Positions 7,255 to 15,872 of a stretch of 42,486 bases of DNA are shown one piece after another (the stretch's first letter is position 1; every line of letters starts with the position of its first letter). Below the pieces are notes generated by a model. It saw only the letters and a program-made list of their open reading frames with translations, made no database searches and was not told the origin of the DNA. The DNA is from Candidatus Bipolaricaulota bacterium (GTDB taxonomy: Bacteria > Bipolaricaulota > Bipolaricaulia > RBG-16-55-9 > DRXL01), in the NCBI GenBank assembly GCA_938091745.1, contig CALLJK010000001.1, positions 1 to 42,486 on the forward strand. The letters run 5' to 3'. Made by a program: the position numbers and the translations under genes.

Positions 7255-8409
7255 GTGAAAAATAATATTCGAGGCACACAGCGAGAAAAACGTCGACGTC
7301 TTGTTCTATTCGGGCTTGCCCTTGTCGGGTTTACAATATTACTCTTTGTTCTCACTCAGCCAGAGCGCCCTGCACAGCCGGTCTCCAAGGCCGCACTCGT
7401 CCCTATCAGCAAGAAAGTCCCAACGGTCTCACATCTTGACTCATCTGTGAGAGAGCTCTCACAAGTCCGTGGGGTCTATCTGCCGGCAGCTGTCGCTGCC
7501 AATCCCAAAAGACTCCAAGAGATTATAGAAAATTCCCAACGATTTGGATTTAACGCCCTCGTGATAGACATCAAAGACAATCACGGCACAGTCGCGTATG
7601 ACACAAAAGTCCCGTTAGCCCACAAGATCGGAGCACGTGTCGATCTCTTAAAACTCGATGAACTTTTGCCAAGACTGAAGAAGCTTGGCTTCTATGTGAT
7701 CGCGCGGCAAGTCGTCTTCTACGATCCCAAGTTAGCACGGTATATTGGGGCCCTCACCCCCGGCCCCTCCCCCGTAGGTGACTACGGGAGAGGGGTGCCC
7801 GCAGGGCGGGGTGAGGGCCTCGTCTGGGTCGCACCGACCGACACGCGCGCTCAAGAGTATAATCTCGCTATCGCTGAAGAAGCCGCATCGTTGGGCTTCG
7901 ATGAGCTGCAATTTGACTATATTCGTTGGCCCGACGGTGGGGCGTATAAGCCCATCTATGCCGAACGCTACGAGGCTATCGAGAGATTCTTACAGCGCGT
8001 CTCTGAGAGACTCCATAGAAAGATTCGGCTCTCGGCGGACGTCTTCGGCCGGACGCTCTGGAGTTGGAACCTCAAAAAGATAGACCCTATCGGGCAACAC
8101 TTAGAGACATTCGAGAAATTTTTCGACGTGCTCTCCCCCATGGTCTACCCGTCACATTACGAGACTGATCAGCTGCGCTCCGACCCTTATGGGACGGTGA
8201 AAAAAGCTTTAGAGAGCGGGCTGAAGCGCAATCTCACCCTAAGGCCATTCTTGCAGGCGTTTGAGATGCGCATTCCCGATAGTATGAGTTATGCGCGTTA
8301 CATTCGCGAACAGATCCGTGCGGTGCGCGAGCTTAAGATCGAAAGCTATCTCTTCTGGAACCCCAAAGGGGACTATACGGCGCTGTGGAGGGCGCTGGAG
8401 CCCCCTTGA
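7255..8409 (+). CDS. DUF4015 putative glycosyl-hydrolase-like protein, membrane-anchored
   Basis: The protein has a basic N-terminus and one transmembrane segment (about residues 15-34), a short linker, then a TIM-barrel-like domain of the DUF4015 family, described as a putative glycoside-hydrolase domain. Landmarks are VRGVYLPA, FNALVIDIKDNHG, DELQFDYIRWPDGG, RLSADVFGRTLW and LSPMVYPSHY, with acidic residues at strand ends that could be catalytic. It would act outside the cytoplasmic membrane, perhaps on wall or capsule glycans; no substrate can be named. It starts with GTG. Residues about 166-189 are an in-frame GC-rich repeat placed between the YIG strand and the WVAPTD segment. No neighbour points to a pathway. 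Confidence 0.8.
   Translation: MKNNIRGTQREKRRRLVLFGLALVGFTILLFVLTQPERPAQPVSKAALVPISKKVPTVSHLDSSVRELSQVRGVYLPAAVAANPKRLQEIIENSQRFGFNALVIDIKDNHGTVAYDTKVPLAHKIGARVDLLKLDELLPRLKKLGFYVIARQVVFYDPKLARYIGALTPGPSPVGDYGRGVPAGRGEGLVWVAPTDTRAQEYNLAIAEEAASLGFDELQFDYIRWPDGGAYKPIYAERYEAIERFLQRVSERLHRKIRLSADVFGRTLWSWNLKKIDPIGQHLETFEKFFDVLSPMVYPSHYETDQLRSDPYGTVKKALESGLKRNLTLRPFLQAFEMRIPDSMSYARYIREQIRAVRELKIESYLFWNPKGDYTALWRALEPP
7749..7819. repeat. GC-rich nested-palindrome repeat, copy 3 (GGCCCTCAC subtype, in frame)
   Basis: A 71-bp element with perfect ends GGCCCTCACCCC and GGGGTGAGGGCC and an inner CCCGTAG/CTACGGG stem. It is translated as ALTPGPSPVGDYGRG and onward in the DUF4015 protein. The copy at 32392-32461 has the same ends and layout. 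Confidence 0.85.
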
Positions 8410-8435
8410 CAATTGAGGGCATTTTATGCTATCTT
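8406..8435 (+). promoter_or_regulatory. promoter TTGACA-N18-TATCTT
   Basis: TTGACA at 8406-8411 overlaps the stop codon of the upstream gene and TATCTT lies at 8430-8435 (18-bp spacer); TATGCT at 8425-8430 is a less well spaced alternative. It serves the exported protein gene whose ATG (8454) has AAAGGAG upstream at about 8440-8446. Confidence 0.6.
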
Positions 8436-8453
8436 TAATCAAAGGAGACGGTC

Positions 8454-9227
8454 ATGCGCAAGGAACGATGGCTGGGGTTGGTCTCTCTCCTCATAGTAGT
8501 GGGGCTGTTTATACACTACGTCGGGAGTAGTCAGCAAGGGCAAACAGACCTCGATCCGGCCAAGGCTGAACAGATCTTCCAAGAGCTGAGAGAGCTCCTC
8601 CTCACCTCCACTGACGTCAACGAGGTGATGATAGGCCCTCAATGGCTGCTCACGCCTCCATGGTTTCAACCCTGGACGTGGTCTCTTCAAGCTACAGGGC
8701 GCCTCGAAGTCCAACGGGAAGAGCGCTTGGGGAACCCCGTGAGCGCGGCCGCGGTCTTTCAGAAGCGTGGCCGCACCCGCGAAGAAGCCATCCGCCTCAC
8801 GGTCGTCTTGCTCTATTATATGAACGAGGAGATTGTCGAGCAGCTCTTTGCTTCTGGACCATTGGAAGTCATCGGCTTTGGCACACCTCAAGACCTTCCC
8901 GATGAAGCCGTCGCCCCCATTCGAGAAGCGCTCAAGGGCTGGGTCGATGACGTTCAGATCTACAAATACGATCCCGATGAGTTCGCTTTAACGTTCCGCA
9001 AGTACGTGGTCCGCAGGATCGACATTGATGCCCCTGTGCGATTGGGAAGGCTTTCCATCTTGCAGCAAGGCGTCATAGTGGGGGCATTTCGGAGCCCTCT
9101 GCTATCGCCCGAAGAACGCGCCAAGTCAGAGGCTGAGCAGCTTCAGGTCGTAGCTGATCGTTTAATCGGTTTAACGCGCCGGCAGGTCGAGCGCCTAGAA
9201 AAGGGGTCTGTCGGCTTGAGGAGGTGA
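8454..9227 (+). CDS. membrane-anchored or secreted protein of unknown function
   Basis: I do not recognise this 257-residue protein. It has a short basic start and a hydrophobic segment (about residues 6-22) that acts as a signal or anchor, then a globular mixed alpha/beta part exposed outside the cytoplasmic membrane. The middle includes a Trp/Pro-rich stretch (WLLTPPWFQPWTW) and the C-terminal quarter is helical and charged (LSPEERAKSEAEQLQVVADR). It has its own promoter and an AAAGGAG site. The next gene, also exported, starts 80 bases downstream after a separate strong Shine-Dalgarno, so the two may share a transcript. Confidence 0.7.
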   Translation: MRKERWLGLVSLLIVVGLFIHYVGSSQQGQTDLDPAKAEQIFQELRELLLTSTDVNEVMIGPQWLLTPPWFQPWTWSLQATGRLEVQREERLGNPVSAAAVFQKRGRTREEAIRLTVVLLYYMNEEIVEQLFASGPLEVIGFGTPQDLPDEAVAPIREALKGWVDDVQIYKYDPDEFALTFRKYVVRRIDIDAPVRLGRLSILQQGVIVGAFRSPLLSPEERAKSEAEQLQVVADRLIGLTRRQVERLEKGSVGLRR

Positions 9228-9307
9228 TCTGGTTCTTCGCGGGAGTGTAGAGCTCTATAGGCCCATAGCTTTTCAGGAGAACTGAACTTGCAAAGGAGGT
9301 TGGTCAC

Positions 9308-10597
9308 ATGAAGAAGATAGCTCTCCACACAATCTTGGGTGTGATTCTTAGCAGTGCGCTTGTCGGGATGGTTCTCGTCGGGCCGGGATCTTCGCTGATG
9401 GTGACAGCGCAGCAGGCTCAGCCCATCCCTAGTGCGAATGAGGACGTGCGGATCGTCGCTGGGCTCTTATTAGCCCAAGAATTGCTCGACATCGCTTCGC
9501 GCACGGCTGTGACCCCATCAGGGATGCTGAAGTTAGCGACTCAACCGATTCCAGACCAAAAGTGGGACGGCACGGGTCTCACCTCTCAGGCTCGCGCAGC
9601 TGCCAGCTCCAGCGGCTTGGCTCGTAGCGAAGTGCTCCTGGCCCCCGCTACTACAGAGTTCCCCGTGACCCCCAACATCAAGATCAAGAACCCCTTGCTC
9701 CAGCGGGCTGGCACTGCTCAGAACAATATGCTCAATACGATATACAAAGCGATGATCGAAGCCGAAGGGGCCGGCCAGATGGAGCTTGCTTATGCCCTGG
9801 CGTCGATCTACTTGACCAATGGGTTGTTTAACTTCTTCAACCGTGGGGTTGACACTGGGCTTGCCCGAGTTAACAACTGCCTCGCTGGAGAAGATATTAA
9901 GCTTGAGATCAGCGACCCCAGCACAGGCAAGAGCACAGAGTTTCCCGTGGAGTGCAGCAAATACAAAGCCCTGCGCGCGGTAGTCGCCACAGAAATCGCT
10001 CCTGGAGCGTACTCCTTCCTCGGCCTACTAGCTAACATCGGCTGTGAACAACTATGGGAGCTGACTACCGATGCCAAACAGCTCGGCCTGAAAGCTGGCT
10101 TGAAGTTGGCGGCAGCGCGCGCCTACGTCCAAGGGGTTCAGGTCTTCGCTGGGGTCTTCGACACCTGCGTCCCCTCTGATGTGGATACGCTCGTCGCGGT
10201 AGCGAAGCAAGCCAAAGCGAACAACCATCAAGAGCTGTTACAAGAGCTTGTCGGCCATGACTACCAGCTCTACAATGATGCGGATGGCAGTTCGATAGCG
10301 TTGTATTCGTCGTTTGCCAATCGGCGCGGCTTGGCCAAGGCTCTTAAGGATGGTGATTTAGCTCTGCTTGAGCAGCTTGCCCAGGATGGGGAGAACCCCG
10401 AGATCGGCTTAGCAGCGTACTATGAGCTGGGTGACCGTTGGGTAGGCAAGCCCGAGGCGGAGTTGCGTACGCTCATGGCTGAAGGAGCGACGCCTGCCGT
10501 GCGCCGCGCTGCGACGAAGGCGCTCTTGGTGCAGTTGGGTCGCGCGTTCGACGTCCAGTGCTTGCAGAACTTGGCCAACGGCCAGGAGTGCAAGTAG
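9308..10597 (+). CDS. secreted alpha-helical protein of unknown function
   Basis: Not recognised as a named family. The N-terminus is a classical signal peptide (MKKIALHTILGVILSSALVG, with a likely cut after VTAQQAQ). The mature about 395 residues are mostly predicted helical, with repeated Ala/Leu-rich segments such as LAKALKDGDLALLEQLAQ and AVRRAATKALLVQLGRAF that recall HEAT- or TPR-like helices. Six cysteines could form disulfides. The start is fixed by AAAGGAGG at about 9292-9299. A strong terminator follows 21 bases after the stop, so it ends its transcription unit. Confidence 0.72.
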   Translation: MKKIALHTILGVILSSALVGMVLVGPGSSLMVTAQQAQPIPSANEDVRIVAGLLLAQELLDIASRTAVTPSGMLKLATQPIPDQKWDGTGLTSQARAAASSSGLARSEVLLAPATTEFPVTPNIKIKNPLLQRAGTAQNNMLNTIYKAMIEAEGAGQMELAYALASIYLTNGLFNFFNRGVDTGLARVNNCLAGEDIKLEISDPSTGKSTEFPVECSKYKALRAVVATEIAPGAYSFLGLLANIGCEQLWELTTDAKQLGLKAGLKLAAARAYVQGVQVFAGVFDTCVPSDVDTLVAVAKQAKANNHQELLQELVGHDYQLYNDADGSSIALYSSFANRRGLAKALKDGDLALLEQLAQDGENPEIGLAAYYELGDRWVGKPEAELRTLMAEGATPAVRRAATKALLVQLGRAFDVQCLQNLANGQECK

Positions 10598-10618
10598 AAC
10601 AAGGTAGAAAAGAAACGT

Positions 10619-10654
10619 AGCCCTGTCGAGTTTACAACTCGGCAGGGCTTTTTT
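10619..10654. terminator. bidirectional intrinsic terminator
   Basis: A stem of 13 pairs with one G-T pair (AGCCCTGTCGAGTT / AACTCGGCAGGGCT) followed by TTTTTT on the plus strand ends the secreted-protein gene. On the minus strand the same stem follows the stop of the ABC permease at 10653 and is followed by a looser T-rich run, so it can end both convergent units. Confidence 0.85.
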
Positions 10655-11762
10655 ATCTCCCTTGAACTGAAAATGGGTCGGTCGCGTCGCGCAGCGCGTC
10701 CCCCATAAAGTTAAACGCCAACACAGCGATAATAATAAAGAACCCCGGGATCATCAGCCACGGATGATATGTGAGATTGGTGATCGTGCTGTCCGTGAAC
10801 TGATTCAGAAGTTGCCCCCAGCTCGTCATCGGGTCGCGAATGCCAAATCCCAGAAAGCTTAACGAAGCTTCAGCGAGGATAAGCCCCGGAATGCCCAGCG
10901 TCGCGCTCACTATTATATAACTGAGCGTGTTGGGCAGAAGATGCTTAAAGATGATGCGGGCGTTGCTGGCGCCCATCGCTTTGGCAGCGAGAGCGAACTC
11001 TTGTTCGCGCAAGACTAAAAAAAGCCCGCGCAGCGCCCGCGCCGTGCCTCCCCAGCCTAAAATAGACAGAATCATGATAATCAATAAGAACGAGATCGCC
11101 GGAGGCAAGCCCGGCGGCAAGATCGCCGCGAGCGCTAAGAGCAACGGCAACCCCGGAAATGAATTCAAGACTTCGATCATTCTCTGAATGAGATTGTCCC
11201 AGCCGCCGCCAAAGTACCCCGAAATCCCGCCGAAAAAGATTGCAAGGGTTAAGCTGATCGCTAGTGCCAACGGCCCAATAGAGAGCGAGACCCAGCCGCC
11301 AATGAGCGTGCGCGAGAAGAGATCGCGCCCGACGTCGTCGGTGCCGAAGAGAAAGATCTGCCCTGGAGAATTGGGATCGCGCTCGCCTGTGCCAAACAAG
11401 TGAATATCTGTGGGGATGAGCCAAAAGAGTCTATACGGGTCGCCCTTGACGAAGAACTTGATGTGATAGACTTGGTCGGTGTTCTCGCGATAGATCCAAC
11501 GACCGCGAGGGTCGCGCTCGCGCGAAAGCCCGTAGACGAAGGGCCAGCTCAAGCGCCCGTCTTTGTCGAAGAAGTGAATCTTCGTGGGCGGGGCAAACGC
11601 GAATCGTCGGTGTTGGGTCGCGTAATCATATGGGCTGATGAAGTGCGCAAAGAGCGTGAGCATCGTGAGCAAGACGATCACGATCCCGCCTAGGGTGCCG
11701 AGCTTATGGCGTCGGAAGCGCCGCCAGATGAGTTGCCCTTGGCTCACGGGTCTTTCAGTCAT
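10653..11762 (-). CDS. ABC transporter permease, DppC/OppC type (second pair)
   Basis: An integral-membrane subunit of a dipeptide/oligopeptide-type importer. One transmembrane helix near the N-terminus is followed by an extracytoplasmic stretch of about 100 residues, then LFGTDDVGRDLFSR, the family's entry to the core, and five more helices. The coupling loop that touches the ATPase is EFALAAKAMGASNARIIFKH, and LAEASLSFLGFGIRDPMTSWG is the usual C-terminal signature. The start overlaps the preceding permease stop by eight bases. It is the last gene of the operon. No ATPase genes accompany this permease pair, so it probably shares those encoded at 15872-17846. Confidence 0.9.
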   Translation of the reverse strand: MTERPVSQGQLIWRRFRRHKLGTLGGIVIVLLTMLTLFAHFISPYDYATQHRRFAFAPPTKIHFFDKDGRLSWPFVYGLSRERDPRGRWIYRENTDQVYHIKFFVKGDPYRLFWLIPTDIHLFGTGERDPNSPGQIFLFGTDDVGRDLFSRTLIGGWVSLSIGPLALAISLTLAIFFGGISGYFGGGWDNLIQRMIEVLNSFPGLPLLLALAAILPPGLPPAISFLLIIMILSILGWGGTARALRGLFLVLREQEFALAAKAMGASNARIIFKHLLPNTLSYIIVSATLGIPGLILAEASLSFLGFGIRDPMTSWGQLLNQFTDSTITNLTYHPWLMIPGFFIIIAVLAFNFMGDALRDATDPFSVQGR

Positions 11763-12903
11763 AGCGAATCCGCGGATCCACCCACGCTAGCAGAATATCT
11801 GCTAACAGATTGCCCAATAGTAATAAGATCGCGAAGAACATCAGGAGCGTCTGGACTAGATAATCGTCATACGCCCGCAGAGCGTCATAGAAGAGCCGTT
11901 CGACTGTAGGGAAGTTGAGCACAATCGCCGTGATCAGTGCGCCGCCAATGAGCCCGGGAAGACTCTGCCCAAAGATGCTGATCATCACATTGAGGGCATT
12001 GCGCAGCGCGTGCTTATAAATAACTACGCGCTCGCTGAGACCCTTGGCCCGCGCGGTCATAATATACTGAGACCCCAAGATGTCGAGCATCTGGCCGCGC
12101 ATGATGCGCATCAGCCCGGCAATCGAAGACCCACCAATGACCAAGACTGCTGGCCACAAGTGCCACAGATAGTCGAGCCATTTTCTGAGCGACCAATCCC
12201 ACGGCCAGGGCGACCCGCCCATGTGCTCCTGCACGAAGAGCCCACCGACAGACGCCCCCGGATTGCCTGGACAGAAGAACTGCCAGCCCCACCCGCACAG
12301 CGTCGGCGTGAGCGAGACGACCAGCCAGTACATCAAGACTAACGCTAAGAAAAAGTTAGGGATGGAAAGCCCGGCAAACCCTAGGATCGTGAAGACTGTA
12401 TCCCCAAGGGAGTACTGGCGCGTCGCAGCATAGATCCCCAGTGGCAGCGAGATGAGCCATGCGAACAGAAACGTTGGGATTGTTACTAAGAGCGTGAGGG
12501 GCAGGCGCTCCCAAAAGAGCGTCGAGACGGGCTGATTGGTCTCGAACGAGAACCCAAAATCCGGGTTCCAATGGACGAACGGAAACTGTGTATTAATTGA
12601 CCAGACTTGCCATTGTTGTCCGGTGGCGGGGTCAGTGCTCTCACTGCTGAAGAGAATCCCTCTGAGCCAGCGCCAATAGCGCTCCGCGCAGCCGCTCCAT
12701 TGCCATTCCAGGGGCTCGCAGGGCTTCTCCAACCCTAAATGCTTGGCGATGTTCTGTAAAGTCTCTTGGGAGATACGCTCGTTCAGTTTATACTTTGTGA
12801 GAAAGTCCCCCGGGGCAAGTTGCACAACAAAGAACGCGACGATAGAGATCACAAAGAGCGTCGGGATCATATAGACAAGACGGCGCACGATGTAGCTGAG
12901 CAT
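11755..12903 (-). CDS. ABC transporter permease, DppB/OppB type (second pair)
   Basis: The DppB/OppB-like partner of the downstream permease. The N-terminal helix IVRRLVYMIPTLFVISIVAF and the APGDF motif are typical. Two regions are longer than in the classical family: residues about 60-130 with many Trp residues, and an insert around GWGWQFFCPGNPG between helices, both facing outward. The ATPase-coupling loop is QYIMTARAKGLSERVVIYKH. No good Shine-Dalgarno precedes ATG 12903; instead a GC-rich repeat ends ten bases upstream, so translation may be weak or start after hairpin unfolding. Confidence 0.9.
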   Translation of the reverse strand: MLSYIVRRLVYMIPTLFVISIVAFFVVQLAPGDFLTKYKLNERISQETLQNIAKHLGLEKPCEPLEWQWSGCAERYWRWLRGILFSSESTDPATGQQWQVWSINTQFPFVHWNPDFGFSFETNQPVSTLFWERLPLTLLVTIPTFLFAWLISLPLGIYAATRQYSLGDTVFTILGFAGLSIPNFFLALVLMYWLVVSLTPTLCGWGWQFFCPGNPGASVGGLFVQEHMGGSPWPWDWSLRKWLDYLWHLWPAVLVIGGSSIAGLMRIMRGQMLDILGSQYIMTARAKGLSERVVIYKHALRNALNVMISIFGQSLPGLIGGALITAIVLNFPTVERLFYDALRAYDDYLVQTLLMFFAILLLLGNLLADILLAWVDPRIRYD

Positions 12904-12912
12904 AGACTATGA

Positions 12913-12996
12913 GACCTAACCCCCTCACCCCCTTCCCCACAAGGGAAGGGGGAAAGCTCCTCTCCCCGCGTCGGGGAGGGGGTAGGGGGAGAGGTT
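12913..12996. repeat. GC-rich nested-palindrome repeat, copy 4 (two-hairpin form, intergenic)
   Basis: An 84-bp full-length copy, GACCTAACCCC to GGGGGAGAGGTT, with hairpins CCCCCTTCCC/GGGAAGGGGG and CTCCCCGCG/CGGGGAG. It fills the gap between the solute-binding-protein stop (12996) and the permease ATG (12903). Confidence 0.9.
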
Positions 12997-15641
12997 TACC
13001 TCCGTCGCTGTTCGTTCTTCCACCACAGGGTGTCGGCGAACGCGAGCACGCCCCAGTTGGGTTTAAAATTCTCGTTATTGCCCAAATCGGCCTTGGTTGC
13101 GTAGAGAAACTGCTGATTGACCAGATAGATATAGGGCAGATTCTCCGAGACGAGCTTTTGGAACTCTTTGTAGATGCGCTTGACTTCGTCCTCGTCGAAG
13201 GTCGTCGCTCCCAGATCAAACAGTTCGTCGACGCGCCTCTCCCACGCCGGGGGTTTCTCTTTGGACGAATAGCGCCAGAAGTGTAACCGTCCATTGGTCT
13301 TCCAGACGTTGGAGCCGTTGTTGGGTTCTGGGCTGCCTGTCAGCCCTAGGACCATCGCTTCGAAGGTGCTCGTCGTCAGTTGATTCACTAACGCGTTGAA
13401 GTCTATCGGGCGAGCGTTCGCTTTCACGCCGATCTTGGCAAAGTCATTGACCAAGAGCGAGACGATCTTCTCCCGGATTTGATTGCCCGAGTTTGTCGCC
13501 AACGTGAACTCCAGCTCGCGGTCCTTCTCCGGGCCAAGGCTTGCCAAATCCGCGGGGCGATCTTCGGGGTTAGCGAAGTTCTTCAAGAACTCATCTGTGA
13601 TGTTGCGCACGCCGTCGCCGTCTATATCTTTGAGGCCGATCTCGTCGAGCATCCGTGCGGCTTTGTTTAGGTCGTATTCGTACTTGGCGAACGACTCGCT
13701 CTTGTCGTAATACGGCGAGGGGATACTCACAGGGCTCCATTGCGGGATGGCCAGCCCATTATAGATATTCTCGATGATCGATTGTTTGTCGATAGCATGG
13801 GCTATGGCGCGGCGGAACTGCACGCTGCGAAAGACGGCTTGCAGCGCTTTATAGAAGGGCTTCTCCGGGGCGACCTTCTCCACGTCTTGATTGAACGCCA
13901 AGTACGTCTCGCCAAAGAGCGGGCCGTCCTTGAGCAGCTTCCAATTGTTAGTGCTGTTGAAGCAAATCAGAAGATCGCTTGATCTCTGGACGCAATCCCT
14001 CTCGAGATCTTTGACGCCCTCCATTAATTGAGGCCAATCAGTAGGCCGTGGCGCGAAGACGTCGATCTCACCAGATTTAAACTTCAAGAACGCCGTGTCG
14101 AGGTTGGGCACGACGAGAAAGACAAACTGATCAAAGTACGGCAACTGTACCCCGTTGGGGTCGAGCTTCCAATAATAGGGGTTGCGCTCCAGCACGACTT
14201 GTTGGTCCACGTCGTACCGCACGAACCGATAGGGGCCAAGGCCCACAAATTCGCTGGCGGGTGTCCCCAAGCTCCATGTGTTATTAAAAAGCTCAGGAGA
14301 GACGCCAGCCCACTTGCCCGCCTCAGCTTGCTCGACTATCTTCTGCGCATCATCGAGGGCACGCTGGAGCGCTTCGATCAGCTCGGCCTGCTCTTCTGTG
14401 ACGACATTCTGCAAGGCTTGTAGCGTCTCTTTCACAGCTCTGACACTGGCGCGCACCTGGTCGAGTTGCTGAGCGCTCACAGCGTCGCCCAAGGCTGAGA
14501 GCTTACGATCCAGCTCGGTGAGCTTCTCCGCGGAGATCTCTTGGAGCGCTCTTCTGTGATCTTCGAGCACCTTCTTGAGGCCCTCCAAGTAGCCCTTGGC
14601 TCCCGGATTGAGCTTGGCGACTTTGTCAGCTAGCTTATACTTGGGCAGGATGGCAAACGTCAGCGACCAGAAGATGGGCCGGAAGGGCTTCGGCATAATG
14701 ACTTTGACGGTCTCGTCGTCGATCTTGACGAACTCTAACGGCTTGCCCTCGACATAGAGCAAGTCGCGTCCTGCGGAGTTCACTTCAGGATTGAGATGGA
14801 GATCGTTATACGTGAAGAGCACGTCATCAGCAGTAAAACAGCATGTGCCATCGGACCAGCGCACGCCGCGCCGCAGGTGCAGCGTCAGCTCTTTTTTGTT
14901 CTCAGAGAGCTCCCAAGCGACTGCTAATCCCGGCGCGGGGGTGTAGTCCTCCCAGCGCGTCTCGATCAGCGCTGCGTGCATCAAGCCCGTTATGTCTGTA
15001 GAACTTGTCTCTTGGGCCACGACGGGATTGAGGGTCTTTGGCCCGCTAATAGTAGCGATGACGATCTTCCCTCCCGGGACACCAGGCTCGCGTAAGCCCT
15101 CAGAGGCGCTGACGATCTCGGGGTCAGCAGGGATGACCCCGCCGCGCGAGGGCTGCGGCTCAATCACCGTGATCTCTATCTTCTGTCCAGCAAGCTCGAC
15201 AGTCTTCGGGCCAAACGAGGCAAAGCCACGAATTTGAAAGTGCAGGTGGCGTGTCTCTCCGGGTTTCAGTTGAGCCTTCTGAGACCCAAGACGCTCGCCG
15301 TCGAGCATAAGAGCGATCTCTTCTGTGGCTTCAGTTGTCCCTGGATTGTGCAGATAGACATTGAACGCTGCAGTCCCGTCCCGAGCCACGAGCCGATCAC
15401 TTGGGAAGACTTCTATTCGTGTGACGGAGAGCGCGCCGATCTGTCCGAGAGTCTCTTTGGGAGCTTCTTTTGGCTCTTGAGCTCTCTCTGGAGGAGGCTG
15501 TTCTGGCTCTTTAGGCTCTTCTATTTTGGGGAGCTGCTGTGATTCTTCTGGGGGCTTGACCCCCGGCGGCACCCCTTGACACCCACTGAGTAAGACCCCA
15601 ATCCCGACCATCACAGCAAATACTATCAGGCTCTTGTTCAT
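12996..15641 (-). CDS. ABC transporter solute-binding lipoprotein, family 5, with coiled-coil insert
   Basis: An 881-residue solute-binding protein for a peptide/oligosaccharide/nickel-type importer. ATG 15641 is chosen because AAAGGAG lies seven bases upstream. A lipobox (LLSGC, Cys21) anchors it; a Pro/Glu-rich linker (22-65) and an Ig-like CARDB-type domain (about 70-160) follow. The family-5 core is in the normal order: TLNPVV (203-208), GVRWSDGTCCFTADDVLFTY (259-278), GLGPYRFVRY (467-476), the FKSGEIDVFA segment (521-530) and RRAIAHAIDKQSI. Residues about 354-443 are a long charged helical insert, probably a coiled coil, just before the GLGPY loop; this is not usual for the family. Length is about 300 residues over the norm. 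Confidence 0.92.
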   Translation of the reverse strand: MNKSLIVFAVMVGIGVLLSGCQGVPPGVKPPEESQQLPKIEEPKEPEQPPPERAQEPKEAPKETLGQIGALSVTRIEVFPSDRLVARDGTAAFNVYLHNPGTTEATEEIALMLDGERLGSQKAQLKPGETRHLHFQIRGFASFGPKTVELAGQKIEITVIEPQPSRGGVIPADPEIVSASEGLREPGVPGGKIVIATISGPKTLNPVVAQETSSTDITGLMHAALIETRWEDYTPAPGLAVAWELSENKKELTLHLRRGVRWSDGTCCFTADDVLFTYNDLHLNPEVNSAGRDLLYVEGKPLEFVKIDDETVKVIMPKPFRPIFWSLTFAILPKYKLADKVAKLNPGAKGYLEGLKKVLEDHRRALQEISAEKLTELDRKLSALGDAVSAQQLDQVRASVRAVKETLQALQNVVTEEQAELIEALQRALDDAQKIVEQAEAGKWAGVSPELFNNTWSLGTPASEFVGLGPYRFVRYDVDQQVVLERNPYYWKLDPNGVQLPYFDQFVFLVVPNLDTAFLKFKSGEIDVFAPRPTDWPQLMEGVKDLERDCVQRSSDLLICFNSTNNWKLLKDGPLFGETYLAFNQDVEKVAPEKPFYKALQAVFRSVQFRRAIAHAIDKQSIIENIYNGLAIPQWSPVSIPSPYYDKSESFAKYEYDLNKAARMLDEIGLKDIDGDGVRNITDEFLKNFANPEDRPADLASLGPEKDRELEFTLATNSGNQIREKIVSLLVNDFAKIGVKANARPIDFNALVNQLTTSTFEAMVLGLTGSPEPNNGSNVWKTNGRLHFWRYSSKEKPPAWERRVDELFDLGATTFDEDEVKRIYKEFQKLVSENLPYIYLVNQQFLYATKADLGNNENFKPNWGVLAFADTLWWKNEQRRR

Positions 15642-15663
15642 GATCTCGTCTCCTTTGGTTCTC

Positions 15664-15669
15664 ATTATA
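15664..15669 (-). promoter_or_regulatory. possible internal promoter -10 box upstream of the second solute-binding gene
   Basis: TATAAT on the minus strand, 22 bases upstream of ATG 15641, with no recognisable -35. It could give the second solute-binding protein and its permeases their own transcript in addition to read-through from the upstream genes. Confidence 0.35.
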
Positions 15670-15677
15670 GCCGATGG

Positions 15678-15872
15678 TCAGCGGCTGCGCCCATACTGGG
15701 CGATGCCGATCAAGCCCGTCACCACGCCCACTACCGAGGCCCCATACGAGAAGAAGCTCAAGGCAAAGCTGGGCTCTATAACTCTTATGACCATCAAGAA
15801 GGGCAGGACAGCCCCAGCGAGGAGGAGCACGGTAGCAAGAATGAGCAGCCGCACAGGAGCTGAGACTCTCAT
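15678..15872 (-). CDS. small membrane protein with two transmembrane helices
   Basis: A 64-residue protein of two hydrophobic helices (about residues 6-26 and 36-57) joined by a short loop with an Arg and a Glu, ending in a basic tail. The start is set at ATG 15872, which overlaps the ATPase stop in the arrangement TGATG, a typical coupled start; an ATG at 15890 would add six residues inside the ATPase. I do not know the function. Its place directly after the ATPase gene and before the second solute-binding gene suggests an accessory subunit of the transporter. Confidence 0.65.
   Translation of the reverse strand: MRVSAPVRLLILATVLLLAGAVLPFLMVIRVIEPSFALSFFSYGASVVGVVTGLIGIAQYGRSR

Noticed and set aside
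12913-12996. The GC-rich repeat as an intrinsic terminator
   Set aside because: The hairpins are stable but no T-run follows, the operon continues downstream, and other copies lie inside translated genes.
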